Below are positions 7,285 through 13,416 of a stretch of DNA of 14,678 nucleotides, piece after piece (position 1 is the stretch's first letter; each line of letters starts with the position of its first letter). A program made the position numbers and the translations under genes. The notes under the pieces were generated by a model. It did not search any database, had not been told where the DNA came from, and worked only from the letters and a program-made list of their open reading frames with translations. Source of the stretch: a bacterium (lineage in GTDB: Bacteria; Chloroflexota; Dormibacteria; UBA8260; Bog-877); assembly GCA_021791455.1 (NCBI GenBank), contig JAJYWM010000199.1:1-14678 (forward strand). The letters are read 5' to 3'.

Positions 7285-8154
7285 ATGACGATGACGGTGG
7301 GAGTGAAGTTCCGGCGCCACGGGCCGCTCAACTACTACAGCCCCGGTGACGGGGATCCGCCGCCGGGGACCAAGGTGGTGGCCGAGGTGGCCAGGGGGTT
7401 GGAGATAGGCGAGGTGGTGATGGCGGCGGCTGACCTCGATCCCTCCATGCTGCCGAACCCGTTGCCCCCCCTCCTGCGGGAGGCGACTCCTGAGGACCTG
7501 CTGCAGCGGGCGTCCCTGGACAGCCGCCTACCCGAGGCGATGCGCCTGGCCCGGGAGCTGGTGGAGGAGCGCCACCTTCCGGTCAAGATCGCCAGGGCGG
7601 AGATCAGCTTCGACGGTGCCAGGATCCTCTTCGACCTGACGGCGGAGCGGCAGACGCAGTACCAGGATCTGGCCAAGGAGCTGGCGACCAGGCTGCGCTG
7701 CCGAGTCGAGCTCCGCCAGATCGGCAGCCGCGACGAAGCTCGCATCCAGGACGGGTACGGGCCCTGCGGGAACCGCCTTTGCTGTTCCTCCTGGCTCAAG
7801 GAATTCGTTCCGGTGACGATCAAGATGGCCAAGGAGCAGGGACTCCCCCTCAACCCCACCAGGCTGAACGGCATGTGTGGCAAGTTGAAGTGCTGCCTAC
7901 AGTATGAGAACGAGCAGTACGTGGACCTCAAGAGGCGTCTGCCCAAGGCTGGGGCCCAGCTTCAACTTGCGGATGGGGCGGCCGTCATCACGGAGATCAG
8001 CCTGGTCCGGGAGCAAGTGTTGGTCACCATGACCGAGAGCGGCACCGTGATGGCGATCCCGGCGGCCGACCTGATGCAGGAGCCCAGGGCGGCCGACGAA
8101 GGGGCGGGGCAGCCACGCCGCCGCCACCGCAGGGGGGCAGCGCCCAGAGACTGA
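7285..8154 (+). CDS. ricT: PSP1 domain protein, RicT/YaaT family
   Basis: The 289-residue protein carries the PSP1 domain in its central and C-terminal part. In Bacillus, RicT (YaaT) forms a complex with RicA and RicF that carries Fe-S clusters and affects RNase Y processing, sporulation and competence. The diagnostic cysteines are all here as two C-x4-CC motifs: C161/C166/C167 in GPCGNRLCCSSWL and C198/C203/C204 in NGMCGKLKCCLQYE. Before them, LPVKIARAEISFDGARILFD and LRCRVELRQIGSRDEA match the family core. The last 35 or so residues are Arg/Pro/Gly-rich and probably disordered. ATG 7285 has GAGGT six bases ahead and is nine bases after holB. No RicA or RicF gene is in view, so a full Ric complex cannot be claimed. 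Confidence 0.9.
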   Translation: MTMTVGVKFRRHGPLNYYSPGDGDPPPGTKVVAEVARGLEIGEVVMAAADLDPSMLPNPLPPLLREATPEDLLQRASLDSRLPEAMRLARELVEERHLPVKIARAEISFDGARILFDLTAERQTQYQDLAKELATRLRCRVELRQIGSRDEARIQDGYGPCGNRLCCSSWLKEFVPVTIKMAKEQGLPLNPTRLNGMCGKLKCCLQYENEQYVDLKRRLPKAGAQLQLADGAAVITEISLVREQVLVTMTESGTVMAIPAADLMQEPRAADEGAGQPRRRHRRGAAPRD

Positions 8155-8181
8155 TCCAAGGAGGGCCGGGAGGGGCGTCCG

Positions 8182-8679
8182 CTACCCCATCCGACTCGGC
8201 GACCGGCCAAGTCCGGGAGTCGGCAGCCGGGATGCGGCTGGTTCAAGCACACCGCCGGCCACCACCAGGCGCAGGACTCTGTCCGCCGCGGCCAGGTCAG
8301 CTTCACCAACCTGACTGGCAAGGCTGTGATTGAGCTTGTCGATGACCTCCACCACGGCCTTGGCATAGGCCCATCCGGTCTCGGTCAGCGTGATCTGCGT
8401 CGCCCTGGCGTCAAGCGGGCTGGGCCGAGTCTCCGCCAGGTCGCGCGCGGTCAGGCCGCGGACGATCTTGCTGGCGGCCTGGCGGCTCACGCCGATGGCT
8501 CGGGCCAGGCGCCCGATCGAGAGGGGCCCGGTCAGCAGCAGACGCATGCTGGCGGCGTCTGTGACCCGGTAGGCCGAGAACCCCCGCCTCGCCAATTCCT
8601 CTGCCATCGAAAGAGTCCAGCTCCTGCGTGCCAGCGCGAGCAGGTCGCCAAACCGGTAGGGAGTTGCCATCACCGCCAT
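8182..8679 (-). CDS. MarR-family transcriptional regulator
   Basis: A 165-residue winged helix-turn-helix regulator, family-typical in length. The DNA-binding helices are LSIGRLARAIGVSRQAASKI (residues 53-72), followed by the wing SPLDARATQITLTETG with the conserved D-x-R at its tip (Asp90, Arg92). Flanking helices at residues 11-32 and 104-145 would form the dimer interface. It is convergent with ricT (27-base gap) and divergent from a DUF998-like membrane protein gene. A perfect inverted repeat lies in the shared upstream region, suggesting that the protein controls both promoters; the ligand is unknown. ATG 8679 has AGAAGG only two bases away, so ATG 8670 (three codons later) may be the real start. 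The C-terminal 25 residues are Pro/Arg-rich and not part of the fold. Confidence 0.87.
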   Translation of the reverse strand: MAVMATPYRFGDLLALARRSWTLSMAEELARRGFSAYRVTDAASMRLLLTGPLSIGRLARAIGVSRQAASKIVRGLTARDLAETRPSPLDARATQITLTETGWAYAKAVVEVIDKLNHSLASQVGEADLAAADRVLRLVVAGGVLEPAASRLPTPGLGRSPSRMG

Positions 8680-8687
8680 GGCCTTCT

Positions 8688-8693
8688 ATGATA
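8688..8693 (-). promoter_or_regulatory. Possible -10 element for the MarR gene
   Basis: Read on the minus strand this is TATCAT, a few bases upstream of the MarR start and seven bases from the inverted repeat. A transcript from here would have a very short leader. A repressor bound at the repeat would block it. Confidence 0.4.
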
Positions 8694-8700
8694 CCGATAT

Positions 8701-8713
8701 GCAACCTGGTTGC
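8701..8713. promoter_or_regulatory. Candidate MarR operator (perfect inverted repeat)
   Basis: GCAACC-T-GGTTGC is a perfect 6-1-6 inverted repeat in the intergenic region between the divergent MarR and DUF998-like genes. The flanks are partly symmetric (TAT on the left, CTA on the right). It lies next to -10-like boxes on both strands. Size and place are typical of a MarR dimer site; binding is inferred. Confidence 0.55.
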
Positions 8714-8714
8714 C

Positions 8715-8720
8715 TAAATT
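8715..8720 (+). promoter_or_regulatory. Possible -10 element for the DUF998-like gene
   Basis: TAAATT begins two bases after the inverted repeat and faces the membrane-protein gene. The repeat would then lie in the -35/-10 spacer. No clear -35 is visible. Confidence 0.35.
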
Positions 8721-8778
8721 CCGGGCGCAAACCGTCGTGGTCGGCGTCAGGCGCTCCACGCCGCCGTCCGGTCCGCCC

Positions 8779-9353
8779 GTGATCAGCGTCATCCTGATCG
8801 GGCTAGGGGTCGGAGCCGGCGCGCTAGCGCTGCTGGCGCTGCACCTGCTCCCGACCGGGCTGTCGCCGGTGCGCAACCCGGTCAGCCAGTACGGCATCCC
8901 CCGTATCGCGCGGGCTACCGGGTCCAGACCATCGCCTATGCGCTGGCTGGTGTCGGCGCCGCCATTGGCATGGCGGCGATCCCCGGCTCCAGCCTAGTCG
9001 TCGGACTGCTGCTCCTGTTCGCGGCCTCCCGCCTGGCTATCAGCTGGTTTCCCATGGACACGTCCGGCACCACCCCGACGGTGACCGGAGTCGCGCATGG
9101 AGTGCTGGCGGCCATCGCGTTCGGATCGGTCGGGCTGGCAGCGTTGCGGCTGCCAACGGTGCTGTCCAAGGATGGGCTGTACCCCGGCATCGGCCTGGGC
9201 AGCGGGGTACTCGCCGCGGGGATGCTCCTCTGCTTCATCCTGATGGCCGTGGAGCGGCGCTCGCGGTCTAGCCACTATGGGCTGGTCGAGAGGATCTTCT
9301 ACGGCTCCATGACGGTCTGGCTGGTCCTGGTGGCGTTGCTGGTGCTCCCCTGA
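8779..9353 (+). pseudogene. DUF998-like membrane protein, interrupted by a one-base frameshift
   Basis: Two overlapping frames together encode one DUF998-type integral membrane protein of unknown function. The first frame gives HLLPTGLSPVRNPVSQYGIP, then goes out of frame. The second carries YRVQTIAYALAGVGAAIG and runs to TGA 9351-9353 with WFPMDTSGT. The break lies at the run of five C at 8898-8902: one more C would restore GIPPYRAGYRVQT and a single protein of about 191 residues. Hydrophobic segments are seen after the start, around YALAGVGAAIGMAAIPG, LVVGLLLLFAASRLAI, HGVLAAIAFGSVGLA, GVLAAGMLLCFILMAV and VWLVLVALLVL. GTG 8779 is chosen as start; the frame also reaches TTG 8710, which would overlap the operator, and there is no ribosome site. 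A read or assembly error in the C run is as likely as a true mutation. Confidence 0.7.
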
Positions 9354-9445
9354 TCGCGAGCCGGCGTGCCCCTCGGCGATAACCGCTGGTCACTTCAGGA
9401 TCGCCTGGTCGTCCCCCTGCCTCTCGCCCTCGGCCCTAGCCGCCG

Positions 9446-10084
9446 CTAGCGGCGCCGGCTGCCCAACCACCGCCACAGGGAAGCGGCGATGGTTCCCAGG
9501 ATGAGGCCGCCGAGGGCATAGACCATGGAGTTGCGGGCCAGGTGGCGCTGCTCCGGAACCGGCGGGACGATCTCCAGCTCGGGAACCGTCGGGTCCGTGG
9601 CGGGGGCATCAGCAGCCGTCTGCGGTTCCTCCACGGGAAGCGCTGCCGGGCCGAACTCTGAGAGCTCCTGCTCCAGCGACCTCCGGAAGCGGGAGATGGC
9701 TGCGCGCACCGCTCGGTCGCGCGCCTCCTGGCTGACCTCGTTGAGGCGGCCCCGTCCGTCGACCAGTACCGTGAGCCGGAGGTCGCAGCGGTCGTCCCCT
9801 ACCGGCTTGAAACGGGCGCGCACCTCCACGTGGGCCCTGCCCGTGCCGCGCACCTCGCGCCCACTCAGAGTCCAGGTCACCCGGTGGTCGGGGTCGTCCA
9901 GGTGCTGTCGAGCGTATCCGCGGTAGGTGACAGAGTGTCCGTCAAGGGTGATGCGGAGAGTTCCCCGGCCGCTGCCGGACGGGGTCAGCCCAGGGAGCAG
10001 TCGAAGCACGGCTCCCCTCTCCACCAGCAGCCCCCAAACCTCATGGCTCGGGGCATCCAGCTCCATCGATTCGATGAGCGTCAC
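9446..10084 (-). CDS. SRPBCC (CoxG-like) domain protein with a C-terminal membrane anchor
   Basis: A 212-residue protein. The first 145 or so residues form a SRPBCC/START-like lipid- or ligand-binding fold: ESMELDAPSHEVWGLLVERG at the start, then LPGLTPSGSGRG, a VTWTLSGREVRGTGRAHVEV strand region and a C-terminal helix (EARDRAVRAAISRFRRSLEQEL). This resembles CoxG-type polyketide-cyclase-like proteins. A Pro/Ala/Glu-rich linker follows, then one hydrophobic segment near residues 187-205 (MVYALGGLILGTIAASLWRW) and a basic RRR end, so the domain is probably tethered to the inner membrane facing the cytoplasm. Start is GTG with GGAGG about seven bases before it. It overlaps the stop of the upstream RDD gene by four bases (GTGA), so the two are translationally coupled. 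No CO dehydrogenase gene is here, so CoxG function itself is not claimed. Confidence 0.78.
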   Translation of the reverse strand: MTLIESMELDAPSHEVWGLLVERGAVLRLLPGLTPSGSGRGTLRITLDGHSVTYRGYARQHLDDPDHRVTWTLSGREVRGTGRAHVEVRARFKPVGDDRCDLRLTVLVDGRGRLNEVSQEARDRAVRAAISRFRRSLEQELSEFGPAALPVEEPQTAADAPATDPTVPELEIVPPVPEQRHLARNSMVYALGGLILGTIAASLWRWLGSRRR

Positions 10085-10818
10085 GGTCGTTCCTCCCGGT
10101 CCTCAGGTGACTCGGCGCGAGCTGGGTCGGTGCGCGCCTCCGACGGCGGGGTGTCCACCAGCGGCGGTTGGGGAGCCGGCTCCCATCCCGGAAGGTGCCC
10201 CCCGCCCCTCGGAGTCGGGTCCGGAGGGGTGGCCGGGGGCTGCCGCGGCGGCCCGATCGCGACTATATCCCCAAGAGACCGCCCTTGATCCTCGCGCCAG
10301 ACCACTATGGAGTTGCCCAGAAGGTCTTCGGGGCCGCGATGGTCAGGTCTGAACGCCAGCAGGATGCTGCCTCCCACGAACTGGAAGAAGTTCAGGTAGA
10401 GTCCCACGCCGGGGATCAACCAGGGAACCCAGAAGGGCAGCGATCTCAAGACCACGTCCCTTACCAGCAGGGGTCCGCCGTCCACCCTGGTGATTCGCAG
10501 GCCGACCACCAGCTTGCCTACCGTGGCCGAGAAGGCGAGGTAGGTCCCGATGAGGTAAAGGGCGGTGACAGCTTCGATCACGATGAAGAAGTGAAGGTTG
10601 GCGGCGGCGTAGCCGGGGGTGTGGGAGAGAGCGGCCGACACGCCCTGCTTGGGGTGCTGGGTCAGGTAGTTGTCGGCCCGCGACACGGTGGGCCCGGCGA
10701 TCAGGACGTAGGCGATGATCTCCGGCACGAGAAGGATCAGGAAATCGAGGAAGGCGGCCAGAAATCGCGGAGCGACGGGTAGCGGGTGGGCCCGATACGG
10801 GGCCGGGAGCTGACTCAA
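10081..10818 (-). CDS. RDD family integral membrane protein
   Basis: A 245-residue protein with an RDD domain, a family of small membrane proteins of mostly unknown or transport-related role. The family arginine and aspartate are in the first helix (PRFLAAFLDFLIL, Arg18 and Asp25). Transmembrane segments lie near 19-41, 77-98 and 128-156. SATVGKLVVGLRITR and the closing GPEDLLGNSIVVW are typical RDD segments. The C-terminal 55 residues are Pro/Arg/Glu-rich and cytosolic, probably disordered. TTG at 10816-10818 is chosen since GAGG precedes it by seven bases and the RDD fold begins soon after. A TTG at 10903-10905 would add 29 residues with no hydrophobic or conserved content. It overlaps the downstream SRPBCC gene by four bases, so the two probably work together at the membrane. 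Confidence 0.8.
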   Translation of the reverse strand: MSQLPAPYRAHPLPVAPRFLAAFLDFLILLVPEIIAYVLIAGPTVSRADNYLTQHPKQGVSAALSHTPGYAAANLHFFIVIEAVTALYLIGTYLAFSATVGKLVVGLRITRVDGGPLLVRDVVLRSLPFWVPWLIPGVGLYLNFFQFVGGSILLAFRPDHRGPEDLLGNSIVVWREDQGRSLGDIVAIGPPRQPPATPPDPTPRGGGHLPGWEPAPQPPLVDTPPSEARTDPARAESPEDREERP

Positions 10819-10883
10819 CTGTGATCCTCTCTGCTTCCAGGGTCCGCGCCTGCCGCATCGGCTGAAAACGCCTGTAACCTGGG

Positions 10884-10889
10884 ATTCTA
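10884..10889 (-). promoter_or_regulatory. Possible -10 element for the RDD-SRPBCC pair
   Basis: On the minus strand this reads TAGAAT, about 65 bases before TTG 10818. It fits a transcript with a short leader and favours the downstream start of the RDD gene. The -35 region is not recognisable. Confidence 0.35.
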
Positions 10890-10975
10890 TGGCCGCGCGG
10901 CCCAAGGGCAGGGGCGGCCCGGAAAGACGAAGTTGTAACGATCGTGCGCCGGGAGGTCGCCGCGCGGTGCCGGTC

Positions 10976-10981
10976 TAATAC
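10976..10981 (+). promoter_or_regulatory. Possible -10 element for the Flp pilin gene
   Basis: TAATAC stands about ten bases before ATG 10992. A transcript from it would be nearly leaderless for that ATG, which has no ribosome site. The 10819-10991 region is the divergent control region of the pilin and the RDD-SRPBCC pair and holds no gene. Confidence 0.35.
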
Positions 10982-10991
10982 CCTTGGCGGC

Positions 10992-11228
10992 ATGCAGAAG
11001 CCCAGAAGGGGCTCTTCAAAGGCGCTTTGGCCTGCAGCGATGTCCCCGGTGGGGACGCTGGACCCAGGGCGTCTCCGGAGGGGTTCTCGAGGGCAGGGAA
11101 TGGTTGAGTACGCGCTGATCCTGATGCTGGTTGCCATGGTCGTCATCGTCATCATGGTGGTGCTGGGGCACCACGTCGGGGGGATGTATTCCAACATCTC
11201 CAACGGCATCCAGCAGGCAACCTCCTGA
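10992..11228 (+). CDS. Flp/Fap-type pilin precursor
   Basis: Small prepilin of 78 residues. A basic leader ends at GSRG (Gly34), followed by QGMVEYALIL. If TadV-type prepilin peptidase cuts after Gly34, the mature protein is 44 residues with Glu at +5 and Tyr at +6, the signature of Flp pilins. The following 20 residues are uniformly hydrophobic (ALILMLVAMVVIVIMVVLG) and form the single helix. The tail NISNGIQQATS matches the short C-termini of this family. Flp pilins are built by Tad secretion machinery into adhesive pili, but no tad/cpa gene is in this window, so this is an orphan pilin here. ATG 10992 is chosen because of the -10-like box just ahead; ATG 11040 (leader of 18 residues) or GTG 10944 are possible. 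Confidence 0.82.
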   Translation: MQKPRRGSSKALWPAAMSPVGTLDPGRLRRGSRGQGMVEYALILMLVAMVVIVIMVVLGHHVGGMYSNISNGIQQATS

Positions 11229-11238
11229 CCCTGTCCCC

Positions 11239-11254
11239 GGGCCCCTCCGGGCCC
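11239..11254 (+). terminator. Hairpin after the pilin gene
   Basis: GGGCCC-CTCC-GGGCCC lies ten bases after the pilin stop. The 6-bp all-GC stem with a four-base loop is followed by a weakly T-containing TCTGCTATTCT. It is a plausible terminator, with the second part overlapping the ferredoxin promoter. Confidence 0.5.
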
Positions 11255-11259
11255 TCTGC

Positions 11260-11265
11260 TATTCT
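11260..11265 (+). promoter_or_regulatory. Possible -10 element for the ferredoxin gene
   Basis: TATTCT lies between the pilin hairpin and the ferredoxin start, giving a leader of about 55 bases. It is enclosed in a small inverted repeat (CTGCT 11256-11260, AGCAG 11269-11273) that could be a regulatory site. Confidence 0.4.
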
Positions 11266-11328
11266 CGGAGCAGAAGTAGGGCTGCCAGGCATAGCGGCCC
11301 AGCGCTGGTTTGAGGAGTTCCAACCCGG

Positions 11329-11628
11329 ATGACCTACGTCATTGGTGAGACCTGCATCGACGTCAAGGACAAGTCGTGTGTGGAAGTGTGCCCGGTGGAC
11401 TGCATCATCGGCGATGATGAGGACCGGATGCTCTTCATAGACCCCGAGGAGTGCATCGACTGCGGCGCCTGCGTTGATCCCTGTCCGGTCGACGCCATCT
11501 ACGCCGAGGAGGACCTGCCCCAGGAGTGGCAGGAGTACACCGGGATCAATAAGGAGTACTTCACCGACCGAGACTCGGCCAGAGCCAAGGTCGCGGTGAA
11601 GGTCGCGATCCCCGTCGAGCCGGGCTGA
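11329..11628 (+). CDS. fdxA: 7Fe ferredoxin ([3Fe-4S][4Fe-4S])
   Basis: Small acidic electron carrier of 99 residues. All cluster cysteines are present. By comparison with the 7Fe family, C9, C17 and C52 should hold the [3Fe-4S] cluster, and C21, C42, C45 and C48 the [4Fe-4S] cluster; C25 is the usual extra cysteine. The first motif is CIDVKDKSCVEVCPVDC, where the long C-x7-C spacing shows the 3Fe type; the second is CIDCGACVDPCP. The C-terminal extension with LPQEWQEYTGINKEYF matches actinobacterial-type FdxA. It probably donates electrons to cytoplasmic oxidoreductases, but no partner is next to it. GAGGAG lies about eleven bases before the ATG, so translation initiation may be moderate. 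The gene sits alone, with glnA 126 bases downstream. Confidence 0.94.
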   Translation: MTYVIGETCIDVKDKSCVEVCPVDCIIGDDEDRMLFIDPEECIDCGACVDPCPVDAIYAEEDLPQEWQEYTGINKEYFTDRDSARAKVAVKVAIPVEPG

Positions 11629-11741
11629 TCGGCGTCACTTCGGAGATAGTACCCATAGCCATAGCCGCCTTCATCGTGTAATCCACCTGATTCCTGGTGG
11701 CCAAAGCGGTGTTAGCCTCTTCCCAGTCGGCAACCGTCTTC

Positions 11742-11748
11742 GAGGAGG
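11742..11748 (+). promoter_or_regulatory. Ribosome binding site of glnA
   Basis: GAGGAGG six bases before ATG 11755 is a strong Shine-Dalgarno sequence. It supports that ATG over the second ATG two codons later. Further upstream, TAGCCT (11713-11718) could be a weak -10; no recognisable nitrogen-control site is seen. Confidence 0.6.
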
Positions 11749-11754
11749 AACTGC

Positions 11755-13212
11755 ATGGCCATGGCGCTGGAAGGCAGGTTGGGCACCACCCCTGGAACCG
11801 ATCCCCAGGCGGTGATCGCGTACGCCAGGGACCAGGGGATCAAGTTCGTCGACTTCCGCTTCAGTGACCTCCTGGGACAGTGGCAGCACTTCAGCATCCC
11901 GACCTCGGAGCTGACCGAGAGGTTGTTCGCCGAGGGCATCGGGTTCGATGGCAGCAGCATCAAGGGCTTCCAGCAGATCCATGAGAGTGACATGCTGCTG
12001 TTCCCCGACCCCAGGACCGCCTGCGCCGACCCGGTGCTGGAGGTGCCGACTCTCTGGCTGATCTGCGACATCGTGGATCCCGTCACCAAGAGCCGCTACA
12101 GCCGGGATCCGAGGTTCATCGCCCAGAAGGCGGAAGCGTATCTGCGAGCGTCGGGAATCGCGGACACCAGCTTTTGGGGGCCGGAGATGGAGTTCTACAT
12201 CTTCAACTCCATCCGCTTCGATCAGACCGTGAACGAGGCGTACTACCACATCGACTCTGTGGAGGGGATCTGGAACAGCGGCAAGAACGGGGTGCCGAAC
12301 CTGGGCTTCCGCCCTCGGATGAAGGAGGGGTACTTTCCGGTGCCGCCGGTCGACAAGCTCCAGGACCTGCGGAGCCGGATCTCACTGGCCCTGGCTGACG
12401 CGGGCATCGACGTCGAGGTGCACCACCATGAGGTGGGCACCGCCGGTCAGACCGAGATCGACATGCGCTACGACACCATGGTCGCCATGGCGGACAAGGT
12501 GATGACCTTCAAATACATCGTGAAGAACGTCTGCTACCGGGAAGGGTTCAGCGCCACCTTCATGCCCAAGCCGCTGTTCGGTGACAACGGCAGCGGGATG
12601 CACACCCACCAGTCCCTCTGGAAGGAGGACATACCCCTCTTCTTCGACCAGGATGGCTACGCCCTGCTGTCAGATCTGGCCCGCTGGTACATTGGCGGCC
12701 TCCTCGCCCACGCCCCCGCTCTGCTGGCGTTCTCAGCGCCCACCACGAACAGCTATCGACGCCTGGTGCCCGGTTATGAGGCTCCCATAAAGTTGGCGTA
12801 CAGCGCCAGGAACCGCAGCGCCTGCATCAGGATCCCAACCTACAGCGAGCGCCCCCAGCTGCGGCGCCTGGAGTTCCGCTCCCCCGATGCGATGGCCAAT
12901 CCTTACCTGGCATTCTCCGCCATGCTGATGGCCGGCCTGGATGGCATCCGCAATAAGATCGAGCCGCCAGCACCGGTTGAGGGCGACCTCTATGAGATGA
13001 CCGGCGAGGCAGCCGCCGAGGTTCGCGACCTGCCAGGAAGCTTGGCTGAGGTGCTCACCGCCCTGGAACAGGACCAGGATTTCCTGTATCAGGGAGGCGT
13101 CTTCACCGACGACCTGGTGGAACACTGGATCACGATGAAGCGCGAGCGCGAGGTCGATCCGGTGAGGCTGCGGCCACATCCCTACGAGTTTCTGCTGTAC
13201 GCGGACAGCTGA
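11755..13212 (+). CDS. glnA: Glutamine synthetase, type I
   Basis: Makes glutamine from glutamate, ammonia and ATP as a dodecamer; the main ammonium-assimilation enzyme. The 485-residue protein has the beta-grasp domain (FSDLLGQWQHFSIP, GFDGSSIKGFQQIHESDM) and the catalytic domain. The latter shows PEMEFYIFNS, VHHHEVGTAGQTEIDMRYD, the ATP/ammonium segment FMPKPLFGDNGSGMHTHQSL, and the active-site loop APTTNSYRRLVPGYEAPIK. NRSACIRIP and RRLEFRSPDAMANPYLAF follow. The C-terminal part keeps a tyrosine at position 413 (GDLYEMTGEA) where adenylylated GSI-beta enzymes have theirs, but the following residues differ from the usual LPPEE. The C-terminal LRPHPYEFLLYADS is typical. A strong terminator-like hairpin follows eight bases after the stop. 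The gene is single here, with no glnB, amtB or glnE nearby. Confidence 0.97.
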   Translation: MAMALEGRLGTTPGTDPQAVIAYARDQGIKFVDFRFSDLLGQWQHFSIPTSELTERLFAEGIGFDGSSIKGFQQIHESDMLLFPDPRTACADPVLEVPTLWLICDIVDPVTKSRYSRDPRFIAQKAEAYLRASGIADTSFWGPEMEFYIFNSIRFDQTVNEAYYHIDSVEGIWNSGKNGVPNLGFRPRMKEGYFPVPPVDKLQDLRSRISLALADAGIDVEVHHHEVGTAGQTEIDMRYDTMVAMADKVMTFKYIVKNVCYREGFSATFMPKPLFGDNGSGMHTHQSLWKEDIPLFFDQDGYALLSDLARWYIGGLLAHAPALLAFSAPTTNSYRRLVPGYEAPIKLAYSARNRSACIRIPTYSERPQLRRLEFRSPDAMANPYLAFSAMLMAGLDGIRNKIEPPAPVEGDLYEMTGEAAAEVRDLPGSLAEVLTALEQDQDFLYQGGVFTDDLVEHWITMKREREVDPVRLRPHPYEFLLYADS

Positions 13213-13220
13213 TTTGGGAG

Positions 13221-13250
13221 CCGCCGCCCCGGCGCGGGCCGGGGCGGCGG
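13221..13250 (+). terminator. Strong GC hairpin after glnA
   Basis: A perfect 13-bp stem (CCGCCGCCCCGGC with GCCGGGGCGGCGG) and a 4-base GCGG loop begin eight bases after the glnA stop. No T-run follows, as is common for intrinsic terminators in very GC-rich genomes. Being symmetric, it could also act on minus-strand transcripts arriving from the EamA gene. Confidence 0.75.
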
Positions 13251-13252
13251 AG

Positions 13253-13276
13253 TCCGTCGGAGGAAGGGCCGACGGA
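13253..13276 (+). terminator. Second hairpin downstream of glnA
   Basis: TCCGTCGG and CCGACGGA form a perfect 8-bp stem with an 8-base purine loop (AGGAAGGG), starting two bases after the first hairpin. A small third stem (CGGCG 13293-13297, CGCCG 13303-13307) follows. Tandem hairpins may back up termination or protect the 3' end. The rest, up to 13416, holds no gene I can support. Confidence 0.5.
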
Positions 13277-13416
13277 AGGAGGGAGTAGGACGCGGCGCCC
13301 GTCGCCGTGAAGGGGTGCGGCGGCGGATGTCCTGAAACCAGGCTAACCCGGCCGGGGCTGCTCAGGGCTGTTGTTGCCAGCTTGTCACGGACGTCGCGAG
13401 GCGGTGATCCAGCCTG

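Noticed and set aside
9441..9454. A 14-base palindrome at the 3' end of the SRPBCC gene as a terminator or protein site
   Set aside because: It has no loop and mostly falls in the final arginine codons and stop; the symmetry may be by chance in GC-rich DNA.
11641..11700. Short repeats (CATAGC twice, CCACC...GGTGG) upstream of glnA as a nitrogen-control site
   Set aside because: They are too short and match no known nitrogen-regulator motif I can name with confidence.
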